Part shown: positions 25,384-37,129 of the stretch, in pieces
Numbering within the stretch: position 1 is the stretch's first letter
Layout of the letters: the number at the start of each line of letters is the position of its first letter
Assembly: GCA_009599575.1 (NCBI GenBank)
Contig: VWND01000012.1
Coordinates: forward strand, 310,001 to 374,000
Source: Blumeriella jaapii
Taxonomy: Eukaryota; Ascomycota; Leotiomycetes; Helotiales; Drepanopezizaceae
DNA length: 64,000 nucleotides
Direction: 5' to 3'
The notes under the pieces: model-generated
Database searches by the model: none
What the model was told of the DNA's origin: nothing
Seen by the model: only the letters and a program-made list of their open reading frames with translations
Position numbers and translations under genes: made by a program

Positions 25384-28300
25384 CGCTTTGCTTAAAAAAC
25401 GATATAATATCGATGAATTTATTAATTAAAAAAATATATTATATTTATTAAAAAGTAATTGAAAAAAAATACAAGAATTATAAAATATTTGTATTTAAAA
25501 GTTACGGCAATTCGCATACTGTTTTTTTAATAAATTATAATTGTTTAGACAAGCATCCGTTTAAAACAACGAAAAAAATAAATAATACAGAAAATAGCAA
25601 ATAATAAAATATATAAAAAATAGTTTTCGTAAAATATACGAATAATATAAATATATCAGATATGCGGCTTAAATATATACAAAGCTTTTGTTTTAATAAA
25701 CAAAAGTATAATTAAACAAAAAAAAGTATAATAAATATTTTAAATAATATAAAAAAAGGTTTTAAAAATAAATAATATATATAAAACAAAATAATTAAAT
25801 TGTATACAAGCAAGCAAAACAAAAATAATAGAATAATATATAATAAAAAAAAATAATAAATAAAAACAATAAAATAATTAATAAACAATTTTATAAGCAT
25901 TTTTTTTTTTCGGTTATAAATGGAATTACGACTTAAATTGTGTTTTTAGCCGCCGGATTATCGTTCGGTTGTTTCCAGACTTTTCCAAAAAGTTTTTTTT
26001 TTTTAAAATATAATCGCTTTGATCGGAATCGTCGTCGAAATCGCTGAAATCGAAATCGCTGTTTGAATTAAAATTTAAAAAATAGATTTGCTAATTTTTT
26101 TTATAAAATCGCTTTAATCGGTTAGCGGCGAACGTTTTTTTCAGTTTTGTTTTATCGAATTTCGTAAATTTATAATAACTTTTATTTAATTCGGCCTCGC
26201 AGATTTCGTAAAATCCGAGCCATTTATAATCAAGTTTAATATCGGCCGATTTATTAATAGCGCGCTGAACGTCGTAAACCAAAATCAGATTTCCTTTTTT
26301 AATTAGCGTTTTTTTTTAAATCTTGGTTTTATTTCAGATTTTTTTAGCTATTTTTTTATATATTTTTTTTTTTAAATTATTTTTTTTATATTTATATCGC
26401 GGTAATTTAGCTGTTTAAATTTTATTATTAATAAATTTGTTTTCGTTTTTATTTTAACCACGTTATAAAGCTTTTATACAAACCATTTTGTTTTTAAAAG
26501 CAATCGAGCGTTTTCCGTATTAAATAAGAAATAAAATTATTTTAATAAAAACGTATATGCATATACGTATAACAAAAAGCATTTCCGAAAATTTCCGCGA
26601 TTAACGTTTATAATCTTTTCGAATAGCTTTTAAAAAGCCGTCGAAAATATTTTTATAGCTTCGTTTAACGGATCCGTTATTTTTCGAATTATAAGCTAAG
26701 ATTTAAATACGCTGAATTTCGTATTTTTTTATAAAAGTTTCGATAACGCTTTTGTTTTCGGATTTATTATCGACGTTTAATTTCCTAAATAAACCGTGTC
26801 GATATACAACGTTTTTTTAAAAAAAAAATCGCTATAACTTCGGAAATAGCGTTTCGGAAAAGTTTTTTTTTAAATTATTTAAATAAATCGTTGATAACAA
26901 ATACGAAACACGTATATCCGCGGTCGGTAATCGGTACGCGTATAACGTCGACGTTAATTTTTTTTTAAATTTCAAAAAACCACGTCGGATATAATAAGTT
27001 TTTTTTTCGGCCGGGCTTTCGTTTTTAATAAAAAATGCAATTTTTAACGAAAGCTTTGCAATTTTCGAAGCATTTTTTTTATTAAAAATCGTTTTTAATT
27101 CGGTAATAAATGGTTTTAGCTTTTTTATAAAATTTTTTTTCGTAAATTTTTTTTATAATTTAAAACTTATCGGTTTTATTATTTATTACTAAGCGTTTTT
27201 AATATATATTGTTTTTTATTTTATATAGTTTTTTATCGGCTAAAATATAATCGAAAGCTTGGTTTTTAAATAATTTAAATTAATAATTTAGCACGTTAAA
27301 TAATTTAAACAAAATAATTAAATAATATACGATTAAATAAAAATCTTCGGTTTTGTAATTATTAATTAAAAGTTTATTTTCGTCGTTTATCGATTTATTC
27401 CGATCGTTTTCGGTTAAATTTATTCGCGGTGCCAGCCGAAATAATAACGCGAATGCTTTTTCGGCCCGAAAATTAATATTTTTCATTCGCGGTGCCAGCC
27501 GAAATAACAACGCGAATAATTTCGGCTTTATAAAACTTAAAACGCAAATAACAAAATAGCCGATTTCGTTAGCGATTTATTCGTCGATATGTTATTCGTT
27601 TTATTTAACGAAATTAAACGGATAAAAACGCTTTTGTTTAAAAAAGCCGTCTGCCGCTATATTAATTATTTTACAATATACTTAACTTCGAAATCTATAA
27701 ATCGTATCCAAATTATTTAATTAATAATGAATGCTTTTGGTAAATTATTAGCTTTTTTATTTAATTAATCGACAAAAACTTTTCCGTCCGTTTCCAAAAT
27801 AAAATATACGCCGTATAATTCCTTTTTTATTTTTTTTATTATTTTAAAAACGCTTCGATGTTTTCGTTTAATAGCATCGTAGCATGTTTTCGCAAAAAAT
27901 TATAAGCCGCTTTCGAATCGTAAAAAATGCCGTTTTTTGTTTTTATCGATTTATTATAATATAATTTTCCAACCGAAAATACTGGCGTCGATAATTAAAA
28001 TAATTTTTTTTGCGTTTGGGCTATAATCGATTAGTATAAGCGATAGGGCCGATAAAAAATCGTTTTTAAAAAATTTTATAATTTTGCTTTGCTTTTTTTT
28101 TTAAACGAAATCGATTTTTTTTTTATCGTAGCGTAAATGGATGCAGCTTTTTAAAAAAAGTTTTTAATTTAATTGCGGTAATAAATCACAACGCTAATAA
28201 AAACTTTGGCTTCGGTAATATTTTTATACTTTTTTTATTCGTAAATCTTTTTAATTTTTTTTCGTTAAAAATAGCGGCCAGCGCTATTAATTATATAATT

Positions 28301-31300
28301 AACGATATTTATTTCGGGCATGCAAAATTTTAATCGAAGGCTAATAATAGCTTTAACTTTTTCGAAGCAAACCATAATTTTATCGATATTTTAAATATAT
28401 TTTATTATATAACGTCGAATTTTAAAAAAAATCTTTTTATTATTATAATATAATCTAAAGCTTTTTATTTCGACGTCGTTAACGTAAAGCAAAGCAATAT
28501 CGGAAATATAAATTATAAAAATTTTATATACGACTTTTACGAATTATACGATTAAATTAATAGTTTTTATAAGTATTTTGGTTATACGCAGCAAACCGAT
28601 TAAAATTTAAATTGTTATTATATTTCGAAATCGTAAATTAAATATTAAATGGTCGTAGCCGGAAAACAGGTCGAAAAAAAAAGCGATCGTTAATTTTGCG
28701 AATTCGTTTGAAAATTAATCGACGTTAAATAGCACGTTAGCGTTTCGTATCGTTATTTTGTTTATTTCGACGATTGCGGTAATAAATTTGTAGATATTTT
28801 TCTTTTTTTTCGCAACGATAAATTATTTGTTTTTATATAAGCCGTAGCAGAATTCGAGGATTTTTTGTTTAATTCGTTTTTTCAGCATTTCGATTATTTT
28901 ATTTTAAAAGGTTTTAAAAATAAAAAAAAATTTTTTTGCTAAGCTTTGTAAAATACGGTTTTAATATCGATATAAAATATAATATTAAAACTGAACTGGC
29001 CTATTTCGATAAAATCGAAAGTTATAACTTTTTCTCGGTTACGTAGAATTTCGTATAAAACCTTTTTTTTTTTCGGCAAAAATTAAATTTCGATTGCTAA
29101 ATTATTAAATCGTTTTTTTGTAAATCGGCTGCTAAATAATAAGCTGGAAAATCGGCCGGTGATAAATCTTTCGAATTCGTTAATAATTAATTAAAATGAT
29201 TTTATTATTTCGTTTTTTTCGAATTAATCGTTTATTTTTCCGAAAATATTTCCAACGGATTTACTAAGATTTACGAGTTGTATTTTATTAGCTTTGCGTT
29301 TGTAAAAAATGCTAATATTAATACAAAAAAATAAAATGTATAAATCGGGTTTATTTAATACAAAAACGAAATCTTCGGAATTTTTATTTCCGAATTAATA
29401 GCTAAAAATATTAATATTAGCTAATTTTATTCGCGGTGCCATTTCGATTAGCGACGTAAATGCTTTTAGCCGAATATTTTCCAAGTTTTATTATAGCCTA
29501 GCGTTTATTTTAAGGCTAAAGCCGGCTATTTGTTTTTCGATAAAACGTCGATTAAAAAAACCTTGTCGCCGGCGACGGTGATTTAATTTTAAAAAAATCG
29601 GTTTTAGTTTTAGAAAAAAGCTTTTATTTGGCCGTTCTCGATATATTTAAAATTAACGAAATTTTTTAAAATCCAAAGCATTCCAAAAATAATAAAATAA
29701 AAGTATTTTTTTATTATCAAAAAATCTTTATAAATAATGATACTTTTAATATCGATTTCAATATTTCGTATAATTTTATTAAATTTAATAATATTTTTAT
29801 TAACGGTCGTATAAATTATTCGTTTATCGGTAATAATCGAAACGCTATTAGCTTCGGCCGTTTTCTGGTTTATATAATTAACTTCGGCTTTATTATCGAA
29901 TAAAGCGAAAGCGGTCGTATTTTTTCAAGCATAATTTTTATTTTTAACGCTTTTATAGCCGTATAAAAACAGTTTCGTCGTTTTAACTTCTGAATTTTTA
30001 TAGCGAAAGCCAAAAAACTGATTTTTTCCGAAGATTTCTTTTTATCGGCCAAATTAATTACGGTATTGTAAATTTCTTTTTAATTTTTTTTTAATTTAAA
30101 ATCGTTTTTTTTTCGGATAATTTTAACTTTTTTGTTTTTTTTTAATATAAAAATTTATTTGTTAATAATTTTATCGAATCTTTTTCCTGTATTAAATAAA
30201 TCGCTGAATTTTAATTTAATCTTTTGTTTTATAATCTTTTTAATAGCTTCGTCGACGGCTTCGGAATTAATATATTTGTCGATTTATTTTTCGCTTCGTA
30301 TTAATAATAAACGCTTAAAAGCTGGTATTTTTTAAATAATTTAAACCGGAATGTCGGTATTAATATTTTTTATATCGTCGTTAATTTCTTTTATTATAAG
30401 CGTTTTTTTGATAATTTCATCGGTTTTTTTCCGAATTTCAAAATTTTTTTTTTCTCGATTTTAACGTTTTTTTTTATATCAATTGATTTAGCGAATAAAA
30501 CAGAAGCACTTTGCTTTCTTATAATTCGCTAGTTTAATTATGCAGCTATAATATTTGCAAATGCGATAATTGCATTAGCAATATATGTATTTATTTTTTA
30601 TTTATATATTTGGATTTTATTTACATTTAGGATAAAAGCTTTTTTTTTAATTAATACGCCTTTTGGAATGTTTTTTCTTTTATTAGTAAAAATCGTTTTC
30701 GCATTTTTTCTGTTTTCCAAGCAATCGTTCTATTTCGTACCTTTTATTTTTAAGCGAATAATATTTAATCAGCTTTAATTTTCAGTTTTATTAAAAAAGC
30801 TTATTTCTGTTTTCACCGGTCCGAAGCAAATCGCTTCGTATTTATTAATATAACAAATACTATTGTTTATACAGAAATTAAATGCTTTGCATTTTAAGCG
30901 AATATAAGGTTTTTCGCAATAAATTTTTCTATTGTTATAAAACCCGCATTTAAGGCCACGAAGTCTGTTCTGATAATTACTTTTACCATTTTAGTAGCCG
31001 CGATTCTGGTTCCCGCGTTGGTTTTCTTCTTTCTTCTGATAATCGTAGTTAATATTTCGCTGATTTTAATCGCTAACACGGGAAAATTGCTATTAAACAG
31101 CTATTATTTCTACGGTAGCTTAGCGAAATTAATTATTTCGCGCATTTTAAAAGAAATAATTATTATAAAAGCTATTTTGATCGTTTTTATTATCCGAATT
31201 AACGTAAGAAAGTTTTTTCTGCTATTATATAAAATTTTCGACTTTGCTTTGAAATTTTTAAATCTTAATATCGGTAAATTTTAATACGAAAATTTCGATA

Positions 31301-32802
31301 TTTTTATTAAGCATTTTCAAGCTAATAAATTTTGCAGAACGATTAAATAATATAATAATTAATTATTTTTTAGCGATTTCGATAACTTTTAATAGCTGGG
31401 CATATTCCTGTACTAAAGCTTCCACGTTTTTTTTATAAATAAAAAAAAAAGATTTCTTTTGGTTTATAACTTTAATAATACGTTCGCTTTAGTTTTATTT
31501 AAAAACGAATTTTATAAATTTAAAATACTGGTCGAAAATTTTAAAATCTTGTTTATTAATCTTAAAATGCTTAATAGTTTTGTTGCGAATGCTAATTGAA
31601 AGGCCAAGTAAAACAATTTTTTCTGCTTAATTTCGCTTAAAACCTTTTTGTTAACGAAAACGTTAAAAACTTTCGTATAAATACGATAATAAGCTTTAAG
31701 TTTTTTAGCTTAGCGAATCGTTATAATAAATTATTTAAAAAAAGCGATAATATCGCGAATTTGCTAACGATCGTGGTTTCGGAATTCCGATTTCAAAGTT
31801 TTAACTAGCTTACGCCAGTTTCGAGCCTTAATAGCCTTCCATTTATTTATCGATTTAATAATATTTTTAATAATTAGATTATAATAGCGTAGGAGTTTAT
31901 CGAACATTTCAGTTTTAAAAACTCCGAAATTCTTATAAGTTTTTTTATATTTTTCGATAAAATCGGTAACGTTGGCGCCATTGAATAAAAATGTACCAAA
32001 GGAGCCAGAAAAAAGCATACGGCCTCGCATAAAAAAACGAAAAGCGTCGTTGTTTATAATATTAATAAAAGTATTAGTAAGATTTAAATTAAATAAATAA
32101 ATGTTTTCTGAAATTGCAAATTAAGAATTTTTAATGTAAAAAAAATCGTTTTTAATAAGGAAGCTATTAAGAAAGTCTTTATGTTTTTTAAAAAAAATTA
32201 AATAAAAAAAAATTGCGTTCAAATATTTAAGTAATATATTAAAAAACTTGTTTTTTAGTAAATTAATTAAATTAATATAATATTGTTATATAATCCACGG
32301 TTTCGATATTTCGTAGCTTAAGCTAATACACGTACAGCCATTTTCTTATTATTTTTAATAAAAAGCCGTAAATTGTAATTGCTATAATCATAAAGCGTAA
32401 AATCAGAAAATTAAATTTTCGCCAGGCGTTTAACCAAAAAAGATTTAATTCAGAAAAGCCGAGCATAACGGTCGAAGCGTACGAACCAATATTCGATTTG
32501 TTATTTTTAAATAAAAAAGCGATTTTCGAATTTTAAATTTCGTACGATTCAGAATTGCTTAACCGTAATTTCAAACGTTTCTGAAATATATTGCATTTTT
32601 GTAATTTAATAATTATGCGCAAAATAAAAAAAGCTATTAAAAGTCTTTTATATAATATAGCTGCGAATAATATTATATAAAAAATTTTTTAAGCCGTAAT
32701 AGCGAAATATCGAAATCGATTTTAATTGCGAATTTAAAAAATATATCGGCGAATATATAAAAACGAAATACCGAAGTTTAAATCTTTGCGTAAATCACCA
32801 AA
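25384..32802 (-). pseudogene. E1b gag-pol remnant
   Basis: Inverted counterpart of 1-7,334. Gag is best preserved at 31,764-32,030: an open 88-codon frame with NGANVTDFIEKYKKTY and a W-containing RNWRKLVKTLKSEFR segment. The protease-like segment is near 29,870-30,100 and the RT YVDD region near 28,460. The integrase C-terminus at 26,091-26,282 is open, with YKWLGFYEICEAELNKSYY and FAANRLKRFYKKN. Many internal stops show it is inactive. In places it retains codons lost from copy a, so a consensus of both would improve domain calls. Confidence 0.8.
32788..32800 (-). other. Candidate primer-binding site of E1b
   Basis: On the minus strand, two bases after the LTR end comes TGGTGATTTACGC. An LTR, a short spacer and TGG is the usual layout of a tRNA-primed minus-strand start site. 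The tRNA cannot be named because RIP may have altered the tract. Confidence 0.45.
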
Positions 32803-33050
32803 TATAATAATAAATAGAAAAACCAAACTAATACAATTATATATCGATGAATAAAATAATTTAAGGAATTTTTAAAAAAAACTGAAAAAAAAATATAAAT
32901 TAAACTGCGTATTTATAATACTATCTAAAGGAATGCTTTGCTTTTATACCTGTTAAAAGTAGTCAGTGGCAGGGGGTCTCGGAAAGGTCCATGCCTCGAC
33001 CATAGCTAAAACTATCAATTCCCATTAATACAGAGTATTACCGTTTTACA
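32803..33050 (-). repeat. 5' LTR of E1 copy b
   Basis: 248 bp inverted relative to the other E1 LTRs. Its outer end ccgttttaca at 33,041-33,050 is the best-preserved TGTAAAACGG start. One half is close to unmutated, whereas the promoter-distal half (32,803-32,900) is heavily RIP-mutated compared with 34,480-34,593. Confidence 0.85.
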
Positions 33051-34593
33051 ATATACAAATACTATTTCCGACTGGTCAAAACCTAAAAAGCGCCTACAGC
33101 TTTCTTCGCTAATATATTTTATAATTTTATTTAATAAGCTTTTAAAATACATCCCGGCCTTTATTTCGCTGTTTTAATTATCCGGAATTCTGGAAACTGC
33201 TGCCTCGTAGCATATTTTAACGTTCCGATCGCTTTAAATCTCGCTGATTCCGACCGTATTACAATTATAAAATTCGATATCGCCGATTTTTTTTAAAAAA
33301 AAAAATCGAAAACCCTATCGACGCCATTTTCGATTATTACGTTTTGCTTGTATTCGCACACAATTCGAAAATAATCGAAATTTATCTGCAATTATACTAC
33401 GACGCCAAATTAATTAAAACTATTTAAAAAAGCTTAGCTTTTTCGTATTTTAGCGCGTTTAAAACAATAGCTTTAGCTATTTTATCGGATTACGAAACCG
33501 AAAGCTACGAAATAAAAAATAAAATAACTTTTGTCAGCTTTTCGACTAAACAAAAGGTTTTCGTTAGATTCAAAACCTAAAAAACCGACGGCGCGATACT
33601 AATTTATTCGAATAATTATACGGCGCAAAAATACAAAAATCATTTCGAAAACGACGCTTCGATAAATAACTTGATATTATTTATTTTGCGACGAAAATAA
33701 TTATAATATTTTCGGTAGTTTCGATTGCAAACAATTACTTTCGAACCATTCCGTGAAATAATCTTTTTTATAAGCTTCGGAATTTTTTCAAAAGTTTTCG
33801 TCGGTAAACAATCGTAATCCGATTTATTAATTTTACGCGAAGCAAAAACGTTAATCGGTTTTAATTACGACGAATTAGTCGACTACTTCTACGATTTTAA
33901 TATAAAACTTTTTAACGCTTTTTGCAAAGCGTGGAACCACGTACAAAAGCTGAAATTTATTATTTACGAAAAAAAATTATAAAAAACCTTCGTCGCCGCG
34001 ACGCCTAATAATATTATCGACGAAAAAGCTATTAAAACGTTCGTACGTCAAAACGATATTTCGACTGATATTTTATCGAACCATTTTTTAAAAAAGCAAA
34101 ATAAACAAAATAATTCAAACGATAAGCGAAACGCTATCCTTTCGCAAAAGCCAATAGCAAAAAGGCCAAAAACGGGTTAGGAAACTGAAAAAGTATAAAA
34201 TTAAAAAGTTCGGTTTTTAATTAATTTATTTTTAAATCATATGAAATAGACTAAATTACATTTATTAAAATTATGTTTTTTTTTGGTCGTAGTTAAAAAC
34301 GACTACGTATATTATTTAAAACAAAATATAAAACGGTAACAATTTGTATTAATAAAAATTAATAGTTTTAGCTATAATTAAAACATGGACCTCTCCGAGA
34401 CCCCTTGCTATTAACTATTTTCAATAGATATAAAAGCAAAGCACTCTCTTAGATAATACCATAAGCACGCAGCCCAATTCATACCTTTATTTATTTTTCT
34501 TTTCCTTTTTTCAGTTTTTTCTAGGGATTCCCTAGACTATTTTACCCACCGACATGTGGCCGTATCAGTCTGGTTTTCCTACCTACTTTTACA
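33051..34593 (+). mobile_element. E1 copy c: 3' fragment
   Basis: Plus-strand 3' part of a third E1 copy. Bases 33,051-34,200 match 9,392-10,560 of copy a, and 34,327-34,593 is its 3' LTR. Homology to copy a begins exactly where the LTR of copy b ends, so copy b interrupted copy c here. The first five bases (atata, 33,051-33,055) would be one half of the target-site duplication. The conserved coding stretch near 33,830-34,130 (LREAKTLIGFNYDELVDYF) parallels copy a. Confidence 0.78.
34327..34593 (+). repeat. 3' LTR of E1 copy c
   Basis: 267 bp, ending ctacttttaca. It contains the well-preserved block ctagggattccctagact and a GC-richer tail with the same sequence as in copy a. It is followed directly by E2 copy 2 sequence, so E1c may be inserted in that element with its other flank left of the window. 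Confidence 0.85.
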
Positions 34594-35275
34594 ATAATAT
34601 AAAATAAACGATAAGCGCTGTCGTTGATCCGATCGAAAGAAAAAAACGCCAAAAAGAACGTTTTGGCGAAAAAAAAAAAAAACAGCAGAGGGTAAAAAAA
34701 AAGCTTGTAAAGTATTTAAACGACTTTCGTACGTACGATTTAACTCGTAATACGTTTTAATAAAAGACTTACTATTTTAATAAATAATGGATTTGGTTAA
34801 AAAGCGACTCGCGTATAAAATTCGTTCAGCCAATTAATTTTGTTTTTTTTTATCGGACGGCGGTAAGCTAATTTTTAAAAATCGTCATACGCGCTTATTT
34901 CAAATGCAATTTTTTTCGTAAACGCTTTGGTATTTTATCGCGGAAAGGGTTTCGAAGCTGTTTATTAATTCGAATTTAAGCGTTCGCTGCGAAAGTAAAA
35001 AATCGCAAATAAAATCGTTAAAAATCGTCGTGCGTATTTATTACAAGCATTTTAAATTCGTTTTCCGCTTTTTAAACGTCGAAAAAATCGGCCAGAAAAT
35101 CGGCGATCTTTTTTATTAATTTTTCGGAAAATATAAAATCGGAACGGTTTAAGATTCGCGAAGTAAAAAACTTTCTGGCCACGCTTTCGGTTTGATCGAA
35201 TATATAATTTTTGCGAAATCGATCGCTAGCGAAATAATCGTAATAAAATTCGAAATTATCGAAAATTTTAGTTTT
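34594..35275 (-). mobile_element. E2 copy 2, gag portion (left piece)
   Basis: Matches about 23,690-24,370 of E2 copy 1 in the same orientation. It starts abruptly after the E1c LTR and ends at the E4 insertion, continuing at 50,832. RIP-damaged; no frame retained. Confidence 0.8.
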
Positions 35276-35577
35276 TGTCGTGCATAGCTGAATAGTCGGT
35301 AGGAACCCTCACCGGAGGCTGGAACGAATGAATTGTATGCAGTAAGATATTATTTGTATTGTTCTAAGTCTGACTGGCGAGCTTTCCGCAAAAAACGGAA
35401 AGTTCGGGCTCGCTTAGTCAGTCGCTCGGAAAAACTAATTTCCGAAAAAGCTCGTTATCACGTGACTACGAGCCTTTTCGAGCTTCAGAAACATCTAACT
35501 ATTAAAAGCGTACAGAAAAAATAAATCTGAAACAAAAAAAATAAAAGAAAATAAAAAAATGTAAATATAGCGTAATA
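35276..35577 (-). repeat. E4 3' LTR
   Basis: 302 bp, tgtcgtgc ... gcgtaata. Less AT-rich than its surroundings. Most differences from the right LTR are transitions. Confidence 0.92.
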
Positions 35578-35879
35578 CACTTTTTAATTAATTGCTAATC
35601 CGATAATCAATTATTTTCAAAACGCGGAAAAGTTCTTTTATCGTCCGAATGCGGCCGTGACGCGATATTGCAACATTTATATAGCTTATTTATATTTTTT
35701 ATCGTTGCGAAACGTAAATAAAGCCAATTCAGCTTAAATATGCGTTTCGTCGCTTTCGCAAATTTTAATTTTTTTATTTTCCTATTAATCTTTTAATAGA
35801 TTTAGGTTCTATTATTTTAATCAGAAACATCGATATAGCTTTTTCTACATTTAAAAAAAGTCGTTCGCGTAGCTTTACG

Positions 35880-37100
35880 CGATCAATTAGCCTAGCTTCT
35901 CGGACTTCCAGTCCTCGGCGCTTGCGTAATCGAAATTTTGCGAAGTTTATTTTGCGCAATCAGTCGGCTTTTTCGGCTAATTCGTTTTTTTTCGATTTTT
36001 TCGAAAAAAGCGACCCTTTCGATATTTCGTTTTTAAACGGTTTTTTCGAAGATTTATATTTACCTGGCCTCGAAAATACTAATATAGCGCTTAAAAATAA
36101 AAAAAACGCTGCTAGCGGTGAAAAAGCTATTAGCGGTGATTTCGGTTCTGATAATATTTTCGGAAAAAAAAGGCAAAACACTGGCCTTTTTAAAAAAAAA
36201 GCGGCCGGGGATTACTAAAGCGAAAGAATTAAAAATAAAAATAACGACGATAGTCGTTTTTCAAAACGCGCTCGCATTAAGGCCAAAAAGCCTGCTATTC
36301 CTGGGCCTTCCAACCCTACTTTTTATATAATTTGTATTGTTCGCGAAGCAATTAGAAATCTAAATTACGACTGCTTATCGAATTTAGCTAAAGCTCGTTG
36401 CTATCGATGCTACGTAATTAACACGTCGTGCATTTCGGCCGACGCGAACGTTTTAGCTGCGTGATTTTCCGTTTTTAAAATTCGAATTAATAAAATTATT
36501 AAAACGGTTAGTTTTATCGAAAAACTCTATCGTTTCTGCTAATCGATTTTTAAAATATAACGGTTATTTTTTATTTTACGATTAAAGCGGTTTTAAAAAT
36601 GCAAAAAAATAAGCTTTTAAATCGATCGTAATTCAAAAGCAAAACTAATAAACACAAAGCGTATTATTAACGCGAAGCTCGCCGCGGCTCGTAAGGTTTT
36701 TTAAACTTCTGCTTCTGCTTTTCGAATAGAAACTTTTATCCCTGCTCTACGTGCTAGCAGAATAGGGCCTGGCTACGATCCACCAGAAAATGCTTCCGTT
36801 TTTGGAAGTCCAAAAAAGAATTTCGCGGCGACCTTTTTGCCAAACGTCTTTGGTTTTCAGCCTGATAAAGCTTCGCAAAAAAAAAAGAATATTCCGGCTG
36901 CATAGCCGGCGGCAGCTGTTTCTGAAGGGGCTATCGGAAGATTTATTTCAGGTTTGATTATCGCGGAGCGTCGAACGCGGGTTATTGTTTTGGCGGGTTA
37001 TATTTTTAATTTTTTGCAAGGCTGAACGGTTTGGTTTTTAGGTTTTTGGGTTTGCTTGGAAAATAATTTTTGCTATATTTTAAGTTTTAATAAAAGTTTG
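35880..37100 (+). pseudogene. Antisense additional ORF in E4, unknown function
   Basis: Plus-strand coding-like stretch between the RNase H end of E4 (about 37,130) and its 3' LTR, opposite to E4 transcription. It opens at about 35,900 (RRLRNRNFAKFILRNQSAF), continues through FFEDLYLPGLENTNIAL, and is open to 36,218. After a frame change it gives FYIICIVREAIRNLNYDCL, KARCYRCYVINTSCISADA (a Cx2C pair and a third Cys near 36,395-36,440) and an arginine/lysine-rich tail to about 36,690, then sparse frames to 37,000. It resembles no family I can name. The clustered cysteines could be a zinc-binding site. It could also be an old foreign fragment rather than part of E4. Confidence 0.45.
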
Positions 37101-37129
37101 TTTAAATAAATATACGCCTGCAAAATGCA

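Larger units (their letters stand above)
10927..33050 (-). mobile_element. E1 copy b: inverted Gypsy copy, split by E2
   Basis: Minus-strand copy of E1. It runs from a 5' LTR (33,050-32,803) through leader, gag and pol to 25,384, then is interrupted by E2 (12,460-25,378), and resumes at 12,454 down to 10,927. It stops inside the additional coding region at the position equivalent to about 8,870 of copy a, directly against the 3' LTR of copy a. Its last 2 kb and its 3' LTR are absent at this end. With the E2 insertion removed it is about 9.2 kb. Its 5' LTR lies in the coding region of copy c, so it looks like an insertion followed by rearrangement. Confidence 0.8.

Noticed and set aside
32803..34593. 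Inverted 250-bp repeats around 1.3 kb, like a DNA transposon with long TIRs
   Set aside because: The repeats are LTRs of E1 in opposite orientation: one belongs to the inverted copy b (followed by leader, gag and pol), the other to copy c. The internal segment matches the 3' part of E1.
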